DNA from: Druceiella hillmani | Taxonomy: Eukaryota > Arthropoda > Insecta > Lepidoptera > Hepialidae | DNA length: 64,000 nucleotides | Direction of reading: 5' to 3' | Assembly (NCBI GenBank): GCA_039881145.1 | Contig: JAYKKI010000038.1 | Coordinates: forward strand, 5,196,501 to 5,260,500 | Part shown: one piece after another, positions 49,012 through 61,609 of the stretch | Numbering within the stretch: position 1 is the stretch's first letter | How the letters are laid out: each line of letters begins with the position of its first letter | Notes under the pieces: model-generated | What the model was told of the DNA's origin: nothing | The model's input: only the letters and a program-made list of their open reading frames with translations | Database searches by the model: none | Translations under genes and position numbers: made by a program

Positions 49012-49833
49012 CTGTTTCACGTTCATGAATTCTACGCTACTGAATCACGTTCAACACGTCTCCAGTTACAAATGCGACACCAAAATCGAAACACACGCAT
49101 ACATATATATGTGATGTTGTATATAGTACGTATAGGTAAATGAAAACTAAATTTGCAGAGACAGCATAAATGTTATATTCCTTAGAGTAATATCATAGAT
49201 CGCGGCACAAAAATATAGTAAGACATGTCTTCCAAGGAAACACGATACGTTTAAAACAGATAGTGATCAATGAAATGCTAATAAGTTTAAATGCGACTCA
49301 TCGATGTCGCATATAGCACCTAATGAATTAAATTTACTGCTTTGTTATTCACACTTCCACTGATACGTTTTCAAAATAATAAACATTAAAATAATATGAA
49401 CAAGTTAATACTATGAACCACATTTAAAAAAATACATAATTAAACAAAGTTCAACTACTTTTAAAAAAACGTCCACTTGTTTAACCCCAGCTCCAAACGT
49501 GGAGAGTTGACACCACAAAATATATGTATATATGATTTTCCTACTCTTCCATATTTGAACGAATTTATGTAGTGCAACTTAGGAATTCAAACACAGTTTA
49601 AAAGAAACAAAGCACATATAAGACTATAATTTTGGTAATTTAAACACATAATTTAAAAAAATAAGGCAATTTTGGAAACAAAAGGCGAAATATTAAAAAT
49701 ATGTCAAGCATCAATAAAACCTGCACTATAAAGGTTCCGTACACACTAAGCCATTGAAGAATATTTATTGATACAGAGCATTTTTATCAAATTATTTACA
49801 AAATTTTAATGTTTCATAACGTATGCGTCATAA
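49012..49833. other. Intergenic, nothing recognised
   Basis: AT-rich; no gene or array. Confidence 0.45.
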
Positions 49834-50187
49834 TATAATGCCTCCTGTATCTTTCACAGGCATATACGTATAAAAAAATCATCGATTTTTGGATTTTCCC
49901 TTCACTTGTACTATATTATATTCTATTATGCCGACTAAAGATTGTAGTTCGACCGGAAGTACCCTATAAATTTTGATGATTAATGAATAAGACAATGGTA
50001 TAAACAAAGAAATATTGCCTCTGCTATATTTTTCACAGGCGCATATTTAAGAAAATACATAATTCTAAATAGAATTAGAATTAATTCACCCTCCCTAACT
50101 TGCATCATAAGACTTGCCATTATGCCGACTTTCAAGATTGCAGATTGATCGAAAGTGCCCTACAGGTTGTGATGATCAATGAGTGTT
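49834..50187. repeat. Diverged tandem pair, unit about 175 bp
   Basis: Both units carry a CCTC-TGTAT..TTTCACAGGC block (49842 and 50015), an ATTATGCCGACT(A/T) block (49925 and 50119) and a GATTG(T/C)AG-TT/GATCG/C-GAAGT-CCCTA block. The order is conserved. Confidence 0.7.
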
Positions 50188-50227
50188 TGCTTTTGTCAAG
50201 TCGTCAAGTATTCTATAAAATTACAAA

Positions 50228-50520
50228 CTTAATATATACAAATTTAAATTGGAAAAATCGGATTGAAGAAAAAACTAATATCGCTCACATTGGTAATCCA
50301 ACGGCGTTCAACATCTTAAGTGCAATGACTTATACTGCAAAATCTTTATCACAAAATCGATTATAAATGACGTAACCTAAAATCAAAAAGCTAATATATT
50401 AATAATAATTTACGTGGCCTTAAATCGAAATATGAAGTAATGGCATCAAATTACGTGAATTTTACATGAATAAAATGATAACGCGTGGTAACCGATAATT
50501 ACCATTAGCTGCCACGCGGT
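50228..50520. repeat. Repeat family B, copy 2
   Basis: High similarity to 44740-45015 from the AATATCGC(T/C)CA block to the TACCATTAGCTGCCA(C/T) end. Confidence 0.8.
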
Positions 50521-51300
50521 ACAAAAAAAACATTTTGAAGAGCCATATATTTTTCTTGTGTCAACCAAAAGCCTTAAAACAATGTAAGGTTGTAAGCTTC
50601 AGTATACGATATTAATTTCAACTTCAAACAAAGGATATATGACAATATGTTCTTTTAATTTGAGGGATGTAACCCTAAAAATGTGCGCCTACATTGCTAC
50701 AAATATTTGATTTCAATAAAATGTACTCAACTATTTTCAGTCTAATTTTAATTACATTACGTAGGCCTAATTGTATAATTATCTATCTCTTTCTGAGAAC
50801 ACAGATACACTAGAGGAATAAAATGAAAGGAATTTTAAAATCGATTGCGCTCTGGACTGCTTTAAAGCTCCAAACGTAAGCGGAATTCAGTACGGAGGTT
50901 TGTACTTATCATATTTTGTTATAGTCCTTAATACTCATACTTTCACAAACTTCACGTTATATGTATATTTAAATATATGAGTACATTTAAAAACGTTCTG
51001 AAAACAAGTATTTCTTCCATGTCCTTGAGTTTGATTCATAATTGTTTATTTTAGTAATTATGATTGTGTTTCCAATTCTTTAATTTAGCTATTTTAATAT
51101 CGCACATTAAGTGAATAATGTCCCAAATGCTGAAATCTACGTTTTATTAGAAAATAGTTAAAAAGATTCCGAACTTGACAAGATGACAAAGATTCTTAAG
51201 TATTATTTTACAATAATTGACAGACATCGTAAGTACTAGATATCTCTAACGCACATTTTTGATGTGAAACATCTATAGGCGCATGTATAAACCAGATCGT
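50521..51300. other. Intergenic, nothing recognised
   Basis: AT-rich; no gene. Confidence 0.45.
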
Positions 51301-51345
51301 TGGCGTGGCGACGCTTGCCGTGGCGACGGGTCTCCATGCTATACT

Positions 51346-51394
<49 letters not shown>

Positions 51395-51460
51395 ATATAT
51401 TCTATATGTAGTAGAGTGTACGGTATGGCGACGTGTTGCCATGCGCAACCGACTACGCGA
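51301..51460. repeat. (TA)n tract inside a diverged inverted repeat
   Basis: Left arm about 51303-51345 (CGTGGCGACGCTTGCCGTGG...CCATGCTATAC) and right arm about 51417-51455 (GTACGGTATGGCGACGTGTT GCC...). Aligned as reverse complements they agree at roughly two thirds of positions. Between them is (TA)n at 51350-51400. Both arms are GC-rich with repeated TGGCGAC/GTTGCC words. A 134-codon frame across it is an artefact of the TA tract. Confidence 0.55.
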
Positions 51461-53617
51461 CACCCTCCTCACTCAGTCGACGCTGTTGTTTACTACGGTA
51501 CACATAACCTGTGCTTTATTATTTTTGTATTAATTGTAAATAAATGTCTATTAAATAAAGTCACCATTTTCTGTAAGAAATTCGTAATACTTTATTTTTT
51601 CATTATGCTATATTTAGTTCCTGTAATAATCTTGTCTTTTATGCATATTACTTGTACGAACACGATGTTTCACATCTGCCAGTTAATGCGACTTTCAAAT
51701 TATTACTAAATTTTCAATATACTTGAAGAATATTTTTCTTTCAATTCTTTTCATAGTTACGGGGAATCTAAAGCGTAGGAATCCAAAATATAAACCAAAT
51801 AAAGTACAGCTGCACTGATCGGACGAAATATACGAGTACAAGGAACCAAAATACATTATTCCGTATTGTAACGAGTTGTACGCAGTGAAAACGGATTTAA
51901 TTGCCGAGCAAGATTACATATTTGGCTTTTTTATTACACATAATTTTGCCTAGATTTTCTTGTCCATTTGAACAGTCATATCGACTTTACTTAATCTACG
52001 CTAATTTCTATTTTTATTTTTTCTTAAGTTACATATTAAATGCATTCCTTTCTCAACTTAATGCGGGCTAATTGTTGAACAACTGATAATCATGTAAACG
52101 CGTACATATTATGTTACTTAATAAATAAAGATAATTACAAAAACAAAGAAAACTATCACGTAATCATGTAGGATCCCGAATTATTCGAATAAGCTAGATT
52201 CATGCTTCTGAAATCATTAATCAATAAAAGAGAACAGGTGAAAATGAAATTTTACTTAAGTTCAAAATAAGATTGAATTAGTTGTTGCAGTTATAATGCA
52301 ATAAAACAAAGGAAGTGCTCTCACCAAAATGTATATATCGAGAACAAAAAGACTAACATTTGCAATACGAATGTATTATTGGTATAATTTTTTTAATAAT
52401 TAATAAATATTAGTAAAATGCATTGTCCCTGTTTGTTTTACTATTTAGTTTTCACATCCATTTGCAGAAAATTGATTTAGTTTTGTGTTCTGAAAGAATT
52501 CGTAATGAGTTTTTAAGAGAAAGTTCGTATTTCATGATTTTAATACCTTTGTAAAGTTTATATTCGGTTTCGGTTATCGCGTATGATGGATTCTTTTTTA
52601 TTTGCAAAATAATATAATTATTGAAGTTTCAAGGAGTCGTTTTTCGTGTAACTATGCAGAAATTATGAAAACTTGATGGCTTTAATTAAAAGATTTTAGG
52701 TTTTAAAGCGTTTTAACTTTTTTATTTGCTATTTTAGTCTATTTTTGAAAATTCACCAAAACATACAATATTCTTATTTTTTAACAGACACAGTCTTTTT
52801 ACTATTTTTTAAAAATGCATTCCAAACATTAAACCTTAAATTAATTTGAAATTTTTTTTGTACTTTGGATTTAATTGGTTTCCCTATCAAGCAAAAAGAA
52901 GACAAACATAATTCCTTTTTACTGAGATATTTTCGTAAATAATTGCCTATGTTTATGATATGATTCGGAGAAAGGTAGACAAGGAAGTTATTTAATAGAT
53001 ACGTATAGGTAAGTCAGTAATGTGCCGTCCGTAGATGGTGATATTGGTTATAAATCGTATAGTTGATAGATTATAAAATACTCTGAAGAGCTAACGTCCT
53101 TTTCAGCCATATAATGTGAATCGATTTATGGTAACGATAACAGAGGAAATGCATGAATTAGTTAGTATCCACAATCGATTTCTGCTGACGTCGATTAACT
53201 TATATTTATATGTGGAACATGCAAGTTGTGAATCCGTGATTATGAGCCTCGCGGATATGTGTCAGAGGATAACTTAATATTATCTCTGTTGTTTTCCCGT
53301 ATGTGCATATGCACGTACGTGTGTTTGTAATGCTCTTTCTGTAAAATTCAACAAGATTTTAACAAAATTTGATGGTGAAATTCTTTGCCATTATTCGATT
53401 CAAAATCTATGGTGATTATATATACATAAATCGCACTCTGAAAATTTTAAGTTTTCTTGTCTCTTTTAACGAGTAATTCTTGGAAAATAAAAAAATGAAC
53501 TTTTACTTTTCCGAAAATGTTAAATGTACCATTAAAGCTTTTGAAGAGAAAATGGCTGTTAATCACTGTAGTAATTAACATTAAATTACAAGCGAAGCGC
53601 TCGCTTGTACTGCGTAT
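51461..53617. other. Intergenic, nothing recognised
   Basis: AT-rich. Two AATAAA signals lie close together near 51540-51560 but no coding sequence precedes them. Confidence 0.45.
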
Positions 53618-53945
53618 GTACAGGTAGGCTCATTTATAGTTGCCCAAAAAAATTGTTTAGTAAGAGAACATCGTGACAAGTTATTTAAAAAAAACATTAG
53701 TTCTACGAAAATCAATAGTTTGGAGATTATGATTTTTTGTTTTTTTTTTTGAAAAATCTTTAGAAAATTATCTAAATTATCGTAAAACTATTTAAATCTT
53801 ATATAGTTTTATAGAGTCTGTAAGTTTGTATCTACGATGTGTACGCTATGTGTACGCGTGCATATGTGCACTTTCAAAAGTCTGTCAAACTTGAAAGGAG
53901 TATCCAATTGTTTTCGGACTTTTTTTGACCTATAGTGATTGACTC
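53618..53945. repeat. Possible MITE-like segment with weak terminal inverted similarity
   Basis: The left end reads TTTATAGTTGCCCAAAAAAA and the right end, reverse-complemented, ACTATAGGTCAAAAAAAGTC. These are similar but imperfect and could be the termini of a mariner-like non-autonomous element. A TA target duplication is not clear. Confidence 0.25.
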
Positions 53946-53989
53946 AAAAGCGAATAATATGCATATTCGCATATCAAATTCGATAAATT

Positions 53990-54230
53990 GCACCATAAAC
54001 TCTTTTCAACCAAAAGCCTATTCCGCACTATACACGCACACAACGAGTCGATGCCACGACTCACGTGGCGTTCTACGTACGAGATATTCACGTTGCAAGC
54101 AGCTCCTCCATTCACTGCCGAAGCTTTGATATTGTAATGTGGGGCCAGGAGGCGCGCAGAGCCACCATCAGATAAAATATAACGAGCGGGCCACTCTACA
54201 CCCGTATGGGCTTTGAAAGCTTTTGGCTTT
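53990..54230. promoter_or_regulatory. GC-elevated non-coding island
   Basis: Contains GGGGCCAGGAGGCGCGCAGA and ATCAGATAAAATATAACGAG (a GATA-type word). Short frames are open on both strands, without known relatives. Confidence 0.2.
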
Positions 54231-54311
54231 CATTTAAATGATTATTTTTCGTTTTTTACCAAGTTTCAAAACGTCTCCACTGTAAAAGGGAAAACATCGA
54301 GTTTTGAAAAT

Positions 54312-54580
54312 CTGATGAGTTAAATTTAAAATTAACTGGGCATCTTGTGTCATTATATAAGCCATACAGTTAATATTTCATTTTAAGGTAAAAATATTTC
54401 TTTATTAAATTTTGTTCATATAAAATTTTAATTAATTAAAATTATTTTTATTACATATCAATTGCTCCTTCGAGTTTCTTTTAACTAAGTATGAAGTATA
54501 TAACCTACAATATACATTTATTATTTATTATTTACCGGCATAGTTCAAACACCTTAACTTAACCAAATATTAGTAAAGTA

Positions 54581-54650
<70 letters not shown>

Positions 54651-54687
54651 ACCTTAACTTAACCAAATATTAGTAAAGAAATTATCA
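54312..54687. repeat. Repeat family C, copy 1, ending in (TA)n with a 38 bp flanking duplication
   Basis: 54312-54583 is nearly identical to 56387-56660. Its last 38 bp (AAACACCTTAACTTAACCAA..., 54547-54584) recur at 54647-54687 on the other side of (TA)n 54586-54647. Confidence 0.9.
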
Positions 54688-55519
54688 TATCATTTCAAAT
54701 AATTCTAAAATTATATATAAATAGAAAATATTCGTCACACCAATTAATTTGTTAAAAATCGGTGGGATTTGTAATTGTGATTACCTCACTAGCATCATTT
54801 AAAATTCTTGTCCATAATTCAGAGTATTTTTATACCTGTTTTTGGCTAATTTATTATATCAGTTAGCCAGTATGTATAAGTATACCAGTTGTAAGAAGAT
54901 GATACCTGTTGTGCAACCCTTTTTTATCGTGATAAAGAAGGTAAAAGCTAATTAAACTGCGAAGAGTTTGCACACGCCACTGCGTCAACGATTGTTTAGT
55001 TTGTAAGAATTAGTTTTTGAATATATTGACTATTCATAAGATTTTTTTGCTCAGGTCTCTTAAAGTTTAATAAAATATGTATTCTTTTTAATTTAGCGCT
55101 TTAAGTAAAGCGAGTTTAAAATCCATGGAAAATTAGGTATACTACAGCTCGTAGCAAATTGCTCTTATGGATGGATAATATACCACTTTAGAAGGTTTTA
55201 ATTTTTGATAGTTTCTCTTAAGGAAAAAAGCGTATTTTGACTATGAATGACATTAATAATTTTACTACTGATTCGGATTACACTAATAACATTTCCTTAA
55301 ATATCGCTTCCCATTTTTGGCTGCGGCATATTCCTCCAAGTTACAATATTTTAAAATTAGTAGTGTTTTATCTATACTAATGATTTAATGAAATTGTATG
55401 TATATTTTTAAACATTCCAAAAGAAAATAATTGAGAATTTTATTTTCACTCATGCTTCATAAAGCAAACGGTTACCGCTCAGTATACGAGTAGTTGCGTT
55501 TCCTCATATTTAATAATTA
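54688..55519. other. Intergenic, nothing recognised
   Basis: AT-rich; no gene. Confidence 0.45.
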
Positions 55520-55720
55520 CAACATCAAACAAGATAAATGGCGAGCGGCGCTCGCGCGTGGGTCCCCGCCCGCCCCGGCAAGATAAATGGACCGTCTTCG
55601 TCAGTTCATTTATTCGACCTGATTATGGTCGACATCATAAATAACGCGCGCCGTCGCCTTCCAGTTTATCTACGCCAAAAAAATAAACACAATGAATCAT
55701 TCGTGTGAAATATTAACACG
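55520..55720. promoter_or_regulatory. GC-rich non-coding island, candidate cis-regulatory element
   Basis: One of the sharpest composition shifts in the window (GCGAGCGGCGCTCGCGCG, then CCCCGCCCGCCCCGGC). It is followed by CATAAATAACGCGCG and two AAGATAAATGG words at 55530 and 55579. No open frame of note. Confidence 0.3.
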
Positions 55721-56386
55721 GTGACGCGACGCTCAGTTTTTCCCATGTTTCCTTTATATGTATTATTTCGAACAATTCATAAAATTAAGGTGGACGTATC
55801 TGTAAAATAAGGCGAAATGTAAGCTTATTAATTGAAAGTAGAAAAGGCAAATAGGTTATAAATAGGAAAGTGTTCGAATCATATATTGGTTTACACCTTT
55901 AAACGAGCACGCATTAAATATCTGCAAATTTTTATTCGAGTCGACACGATTTTTTGTTTCCCCGAGTATTAATATTTTCATATTTCATCTCTATCAAAAG
56001 TTGATATAAAATTTCATGAGCCAAGTTTAATTAACATTCTCTCTTCATATGTACTCCCGTGGCTTTTAGATCTTAGGTAATTTAATTCCTAATTACGTCC
56101 ATCTCTTAACTAGGAAACTGATATGAATGTTTTTGAATATGTATTAAGAAGTTTATGATTATTACACTATCATTCAGTTTAAGTGTAGTGTTAGGCCCCA
56201 TCAAAGTTTATTTTTAGATAGATCATTCAGAAAGAGATCTCCGTCTAAATACTATTAAACTAAGAAGTGGAATATTTACTAACGCAATGTTAAAAATCAG
56301 TAACTGAATATCATCATTATTGGCTAATTCTTCCTTTTTTTGCAAAAATTTAAAACAAAATTAAAATATACTTTATTTGCCCTAAA
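55721..56386. other. Intergenic, nothing recognised
   Basis: AT-rich; no gene. Confidence 0.45.
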
Positions 56387-56661
56387 CTGATGAGTTAAAT
56401 TTATAATTAACTGTGCGTCTTGTGTCATTATATAAGCCATACAGTTAATATTTCATTTTAAGGTAAAAATATTTCTTTATTAAATTTTGTTGATATAAAA
56501 TTTTAAATACTTAAAATTATTTTTATTACACAGCAATTGCTCCTTCGAGTTTCTTTTAACTAAGTATGAAGTATATAACCTACAATATACATTTATTATT
56601 TATTATTTACCGGCATAGTTCAAACACCTTAACTTAACCAAATATTAGTAAAGAAATTATC

Positions 56662-56708
<47 letters not shown>
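56387..56708. repeat. Repeat family C, copy 2, followed by (TA)n
   Basis: 274 bp with few differences from 54312-54583, then (TA)n at 56663-56708. The base before the TA tract matches the inner duplicate at 54687 (GAAATTATC) rather than the outer one. Confidence 0.9.
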
Positions 56709-56710
<2 letters not shown>

Positions 56711-59379
56711 CGTCAATATTCGATTTATATGATTGTATATTTTTAAAATATTTGAAGCAACGTCAGTACATCATACTAAGTTCAGAACAACAAAAAACAG
56801 CCAAAAACTGTAAATAAATAAATATATCACAAACACTGTATAATATTAACGCTATGTATAGTGTAAGCAATTTCAAAACATACATTCCAAAACATTTGTA
56901 AAAAGAAAACGGGCCAACAAATAATAAATGAAATATATTCACGCTCCAGCAATAAATTATTGTTTGGCATTAATAAATTTAAACATAAATCAAAACTTTT
57001 TGGCCTATCGCCATTTGGAATCGCGCGCAAAACGAACGTTTAATAAGAAAGTTAAAGAAAACTGTGTGTAAATTGGTAATAGATGGAAATTGAAGGAGTG
57101 AGACGACACGACGGGCGGAGAAAGAAAAATTGGCAGCGGAAAACGTTTATGAAATATTGAAATATCCCGTTTAAATGCTTCCCAAACTTTTGTTATCAAT
57201 TTTTACGAGTTATAAAACGACGTTCGAATTGCTATTCATAGAACTTGATCCATTGGTACAATGGTCGGGATTTCAGAAGTTCCATTCGATAATAAATGTC
57301 AATACTTCCATATTGTATAACCGTAGTTGGAAGCAAACAAATAAACAAAGCCAATCATAAACTTATAGAATACTTGTAAGTAGAAAAAAAATTATTTCGA
57401 AAATTTATAGAACTAAGTTCCAACAACGTTAACATGCAATCGTATAGTAATGCGTGGTATGTGCACACAAGTGGAAATGGGCAAATAATTAATGGCAAAT
57501 AATCCACCTCTTCTATCGATAATATTATAGCCTTAGTTCTGTATCGTACAGACTAGACTTTCCCGAAAATAAATAATCCCACTCCTTCTGTACAATGATT
57601 GCAACAAAATTTAATTAAAAAAAAAAACAATCAAAAATCAAATAAAATGCGGAAGGTAGTCTGGCTGTAAAAGTACGGAGCATCGGCTATGTTATAGCGT
57701 TTCATTGAACCCCGTAACGGGTTTAGTGTTCGCGTCCGGTAGTTTCTGAGGTAGATGAAATAGGAGTAGAAAGATTATTCTACTTATGTACATACAAATA
57801 TATTTATGTTTGTAAATACGCTGTAGTTGATGTATCGAGTGTAAGATCTAATATACAAAAGGTTATTTGAGACATGAATCAATCAATGTATAATTCATAT
57901 TTATCTACTATAAAAGTCATTACCCTCAATAGTAAATTTTATATTTAGAGGGAGACATGAAAAAACAAAGCGCAATCCCCGCAGCTCGAATCTTATGGCA
58001 TTCTTCGGAATCGAAGCAGAAACCGCACAAACAAGCTACATTACGGCGTTTTATAGAGTGATGCTAATTTAACAATAGATTATAGTTGTTGTACAAATAT
58101 TAAATTGTTTTTGTACAAACATACAAATATTCTGATAAACGCAATACACCACGTAAAAAAATTGTTTTTTTTTCTGTTAAACTTCGACTCAAAGTTTTCT
58201 TAAGTGCCAAATTCTGTAACTCATATATCGACCAACTCCGATACGTTTTATTTTGTTTAAAGAAAAACATTTTAGGAAGAAAATTTGAATTTTACTCGTC
58301 TTATTATGAAAAAAAGTTTTTACAGATTCACAAACTTGTAACACTTTAGTAACGAAAATAAAGTAAACTGTTCAGGCGTTCTGCTGAGTTAGATCGAATT
58401 TTTATTCAGAATTCGATTAATCATAAATATCTTCAGGTGCATTATCTGTTTTTCTTTTCTTTACTTGGATTATTTGGACTGTAGTAGACTGAGACAATTA
58501 GACTAGGAAAGCCCTAACTGCGTAATTATTATGTATATAGTAATATAATACATAGGAAAGAAAGTTTGTTCGTTTCATAGTTTAACTTTCGCGACTATAC
58601 AACTTATCTCTTTGAAATGTTGTAAACATGTAAGCTGTGTCTATTTTTCGTGAATTATTTTTTTTTATTATTAAACAAATTAGTACTACAAAAGATCATT
58701 CGATGATGCAACCTTATTTCAAATGTGTTACCTCTCGAAGCCCAAAACCTAAATATAAATTCCGCCGTTCTAATAAAAATAATATTTTTTACTACTTATT
58801 GTAAAGAAAACTTGTACTGAATCATATTTTCGATACATATAAAGACCGCTCCTGGATATTTTGCTATAAATTCGATGTAACAAAATGATCTTGATTAATT
58901 GACATATTTTGTTATTAAACACTTAATATATAAATAGAAACACAAATTTTGAACAATTAAACGCAAAAAAATAAGTAAAAAATACTTAAAATAGAATCTT
59001 TGCTAATATCCCACTTAAAGATGTTGTAATACGACGAAACCTAGGTCGTGGTAAAGAAATTAAAGAAAGTAGAAATAATACTACATCACGTAGTTTCATT
59101 TAAGTGTGAATAATGAATTTCTTCAAAATTAACGCCAAATATATTCAATACTTAAAAAGATGTTTGAAATTTAACATTTAACAGCCTTTTTTTAGTATTA
59201 CAGCATTTTTTTATCGGGAGTAGCATTTATAAAAGGATGTTTTTATATTCTTTCATTTAAAATAAAAAAAAATGAACAATTCAGTTTTGCCAAAGTAAAC
59301 AAACAACTAAACGGATATAATTACATTATGACATGAGCTAAAGAACCGAAATCCGAAAAATTATATGTGTCTATGGATT
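56709..59379. other. Intergenic, nothing recognised
   Basis: AT-rich. A GC-richer patch near 57655-57740 carries ACCCCGTAACGGGTTTA but no gene or tRNA. Confidence 0.45.
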
Positions 59380-59710
59380 GACTGTACCGCCAAACCCTCG
59401 TCGCTGCACAGACTCCATACAGTAAGAGAGCAAAACGAGCATTGTGCTCGACTAAGGGGGCGGGCGGGCAGACGGACAAAAGGAATCTAAGTAATCTGCC
59501 CTCCTCTGCGCTTTCCCGTCGCCTTTTGATATGTTAACTCTCGACGAAGCGCAGCCTGTCGCAGCATTTTGTTGCCGATGCATTTTTAATGTCGGACCCT
59601 CGATTTGATATCCCCTCCGGGGCCACCAACTTGTTATCACATCATCACAATCACAAAATCTATACTATCTCGACCGCTTGCGCGACACCAGTTATGACAC
59701 TGGACAAACG
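59380..59710. promoter_or_regulatory. GC-rich non-coding island, candidate cis-regulatory element
   Basis: Contains ACTAAGGGGGCGGGCGGGCA (GC-box-like), CCTTTTGATATG and ATCCCCTCCGGGGCC. No convincing frame. Confidence 0.25.
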
Positions 59711-60022
59711 GAGGTTAGATTTCAAATCTTTACTATTATAAAAAAGTAACAGAATTGTGTCTGTACATTGAAGATATTTAAAAAAAATAGTGGAATATGT
59801 AATATAGGTTCGTGTCAACCCAAAATATATTTTTTAGAATATTCATCTATTTATCTGTCCATTTATTTGAATATCACGCAAAAATATTGAACCGTTTTAG
59901 CGGAACTTACACTAGAATAATATTTAAAATTAAAATCTACCCTTTTTATTTTCGTATAAGTTCTAGGGCAGTTTTTTTGTCTGTTTTTTTCTTGACGGCT
60001 TGTTTAAAGATCACAAACAAAC

Positions 60023-60115
60023 TAATCTTTAACCTAAACATAATCTCAGTTAACATTTAATTCGAGAATAACTCGAATTAAATGTTAACTGAGATTATGT
60101 TTAGGTTAAAGATTA
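60023..60115. repeat. Snap-back palindrome, 44 bp perfect stem, 5 nt loop
   Basis: Left arm 60023-60066 (from TAATCTTTAACCTAAACATA to TTAATTCGAG), loop AATAA, and right arm 60072-60115, the exact reverse complement with no mismatch. Confidence 0.95.
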
Positions 60116-61609
60116 AAATAAAGAATATGTAACTCAATTATGAACACTATATGACAGTAAGGATCAAGGTGATGGATAGAAATTGTCGAGACTACAGCAA
60201 TGTATTCGGTTTGTAATCATTTACTGTAATATAATTTATCAGACACATCAATGCTTATTTTAGAGATACAAACGTTATTCGAGCTAAGATATAAGTTCGT
60301 TTTATTTTCATGTAACGAACTCTGGAGGTGAAATCATTATTACTGGAAAAAAACTCTGCAGCAAAATTGAAAAACATACGTGACCGATGGCGCGGGGAAA
60401 AGCCAGTACACCATATAACAATATATGACAAGTTGTTAGGAAAATATTCCGGTAGTTTGAGCAAATGAGTTCAAAATTTTGGGGTTAATACACTTTTTGA
60501 AGCTTTTTCTAATGTTATTCTATTAATAACACAAAAGCAACCATAACTATTAATTTTGAAGCTATTACTGGAATTAAATAAAAAAAAATAATCTGTCAAC
60601 GGTGAATAATATTAAAGACGGTTTCAATACTATTACTTAACAATTAGAGAATTTCAATGTGTGACCTAAAACAGAACTTCAAAATCTTATGTGTGTATTT
60701 GTGTGTGTGTGTGTAAGTATTTGGGAAAGTTTTCTTTCTTTTAAGAAAACTACACAAATATTTCAATACATTAGACAATCTTCAGAAATACACGAACAAT
60801 TGTTCAAATTGAAAGCATAGCGCTATTTTTGATAGTATGTTATAAAATGGAATCCTGTAGTTTTTGTCGTGCAATGGCAGCATTTACGTTCCACAGTATA
60901 CAGGTGACGTACATATATTTTGGTATTAATTGCAATACACCAAGCAGTCGGTGTTTCATTGGAATAAAATTGTTTTGTCCCATTTTACTTTGACTCCTTT
61001 CTTCTACCTGAGTTTACGTGCTTACGTTCTGTTACTCTAATATATCGACTGCTCCTAAAATTTCGATAGGCTTTTTAAAAAAAACACATTTTTGTGAAAG
61101 TTTTTAAAATTTTACCGTTCTTGCTCTAAATAAAGGAATTTTTACATAACAATGTCTGTACAAACTATTAATACATTAATAACAAAAATAAAATTAACAG
61201 ATTCCACCGTTCTGTTAAGACAGATCCAACTTTTATATAGATATCGATTAAAGATTTGCATCTTTAATTACAATGTTTGTTTTTCTTTTGCTAATTCGGA
61301 TTATGACTGATATTTAATAGATATCTACTGTACTATTACAATGTACTATTACAATTTTAACCCTAATTTTTCACAGCTTCTTTCCATAGTAACAACAAAG
61401 AAAATTATGATAGTTCTATCGACATAACTCTTCCTCTTAATGTTTAGTTAAAAATAACAAAATATCCCCATTAGTAAACCGGCATTCAGAATTCACCTAC
61501 ATTTTGACTTGTCTATTCCTTTTATGGTGCCATATACGAACACATTCAGTACAAGCACGCAGGCGACTCTCGCCCAACAATAGACGAGTGAGAAAATAAA
61601 AAGAAGAAT
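60116..61609. other. Intergenic, nothing recognised
   Basis: AT-rich; a short (GT)n run at 60701-60714. No gene. Confidence 0.45.

Noticed and set aside
57655..57745. Possible tRNA or SINE head (GGGGTTCAATG on the minus strand)
   Set aside because: Only a partial B-box-like word; no A box or cloverleaf.
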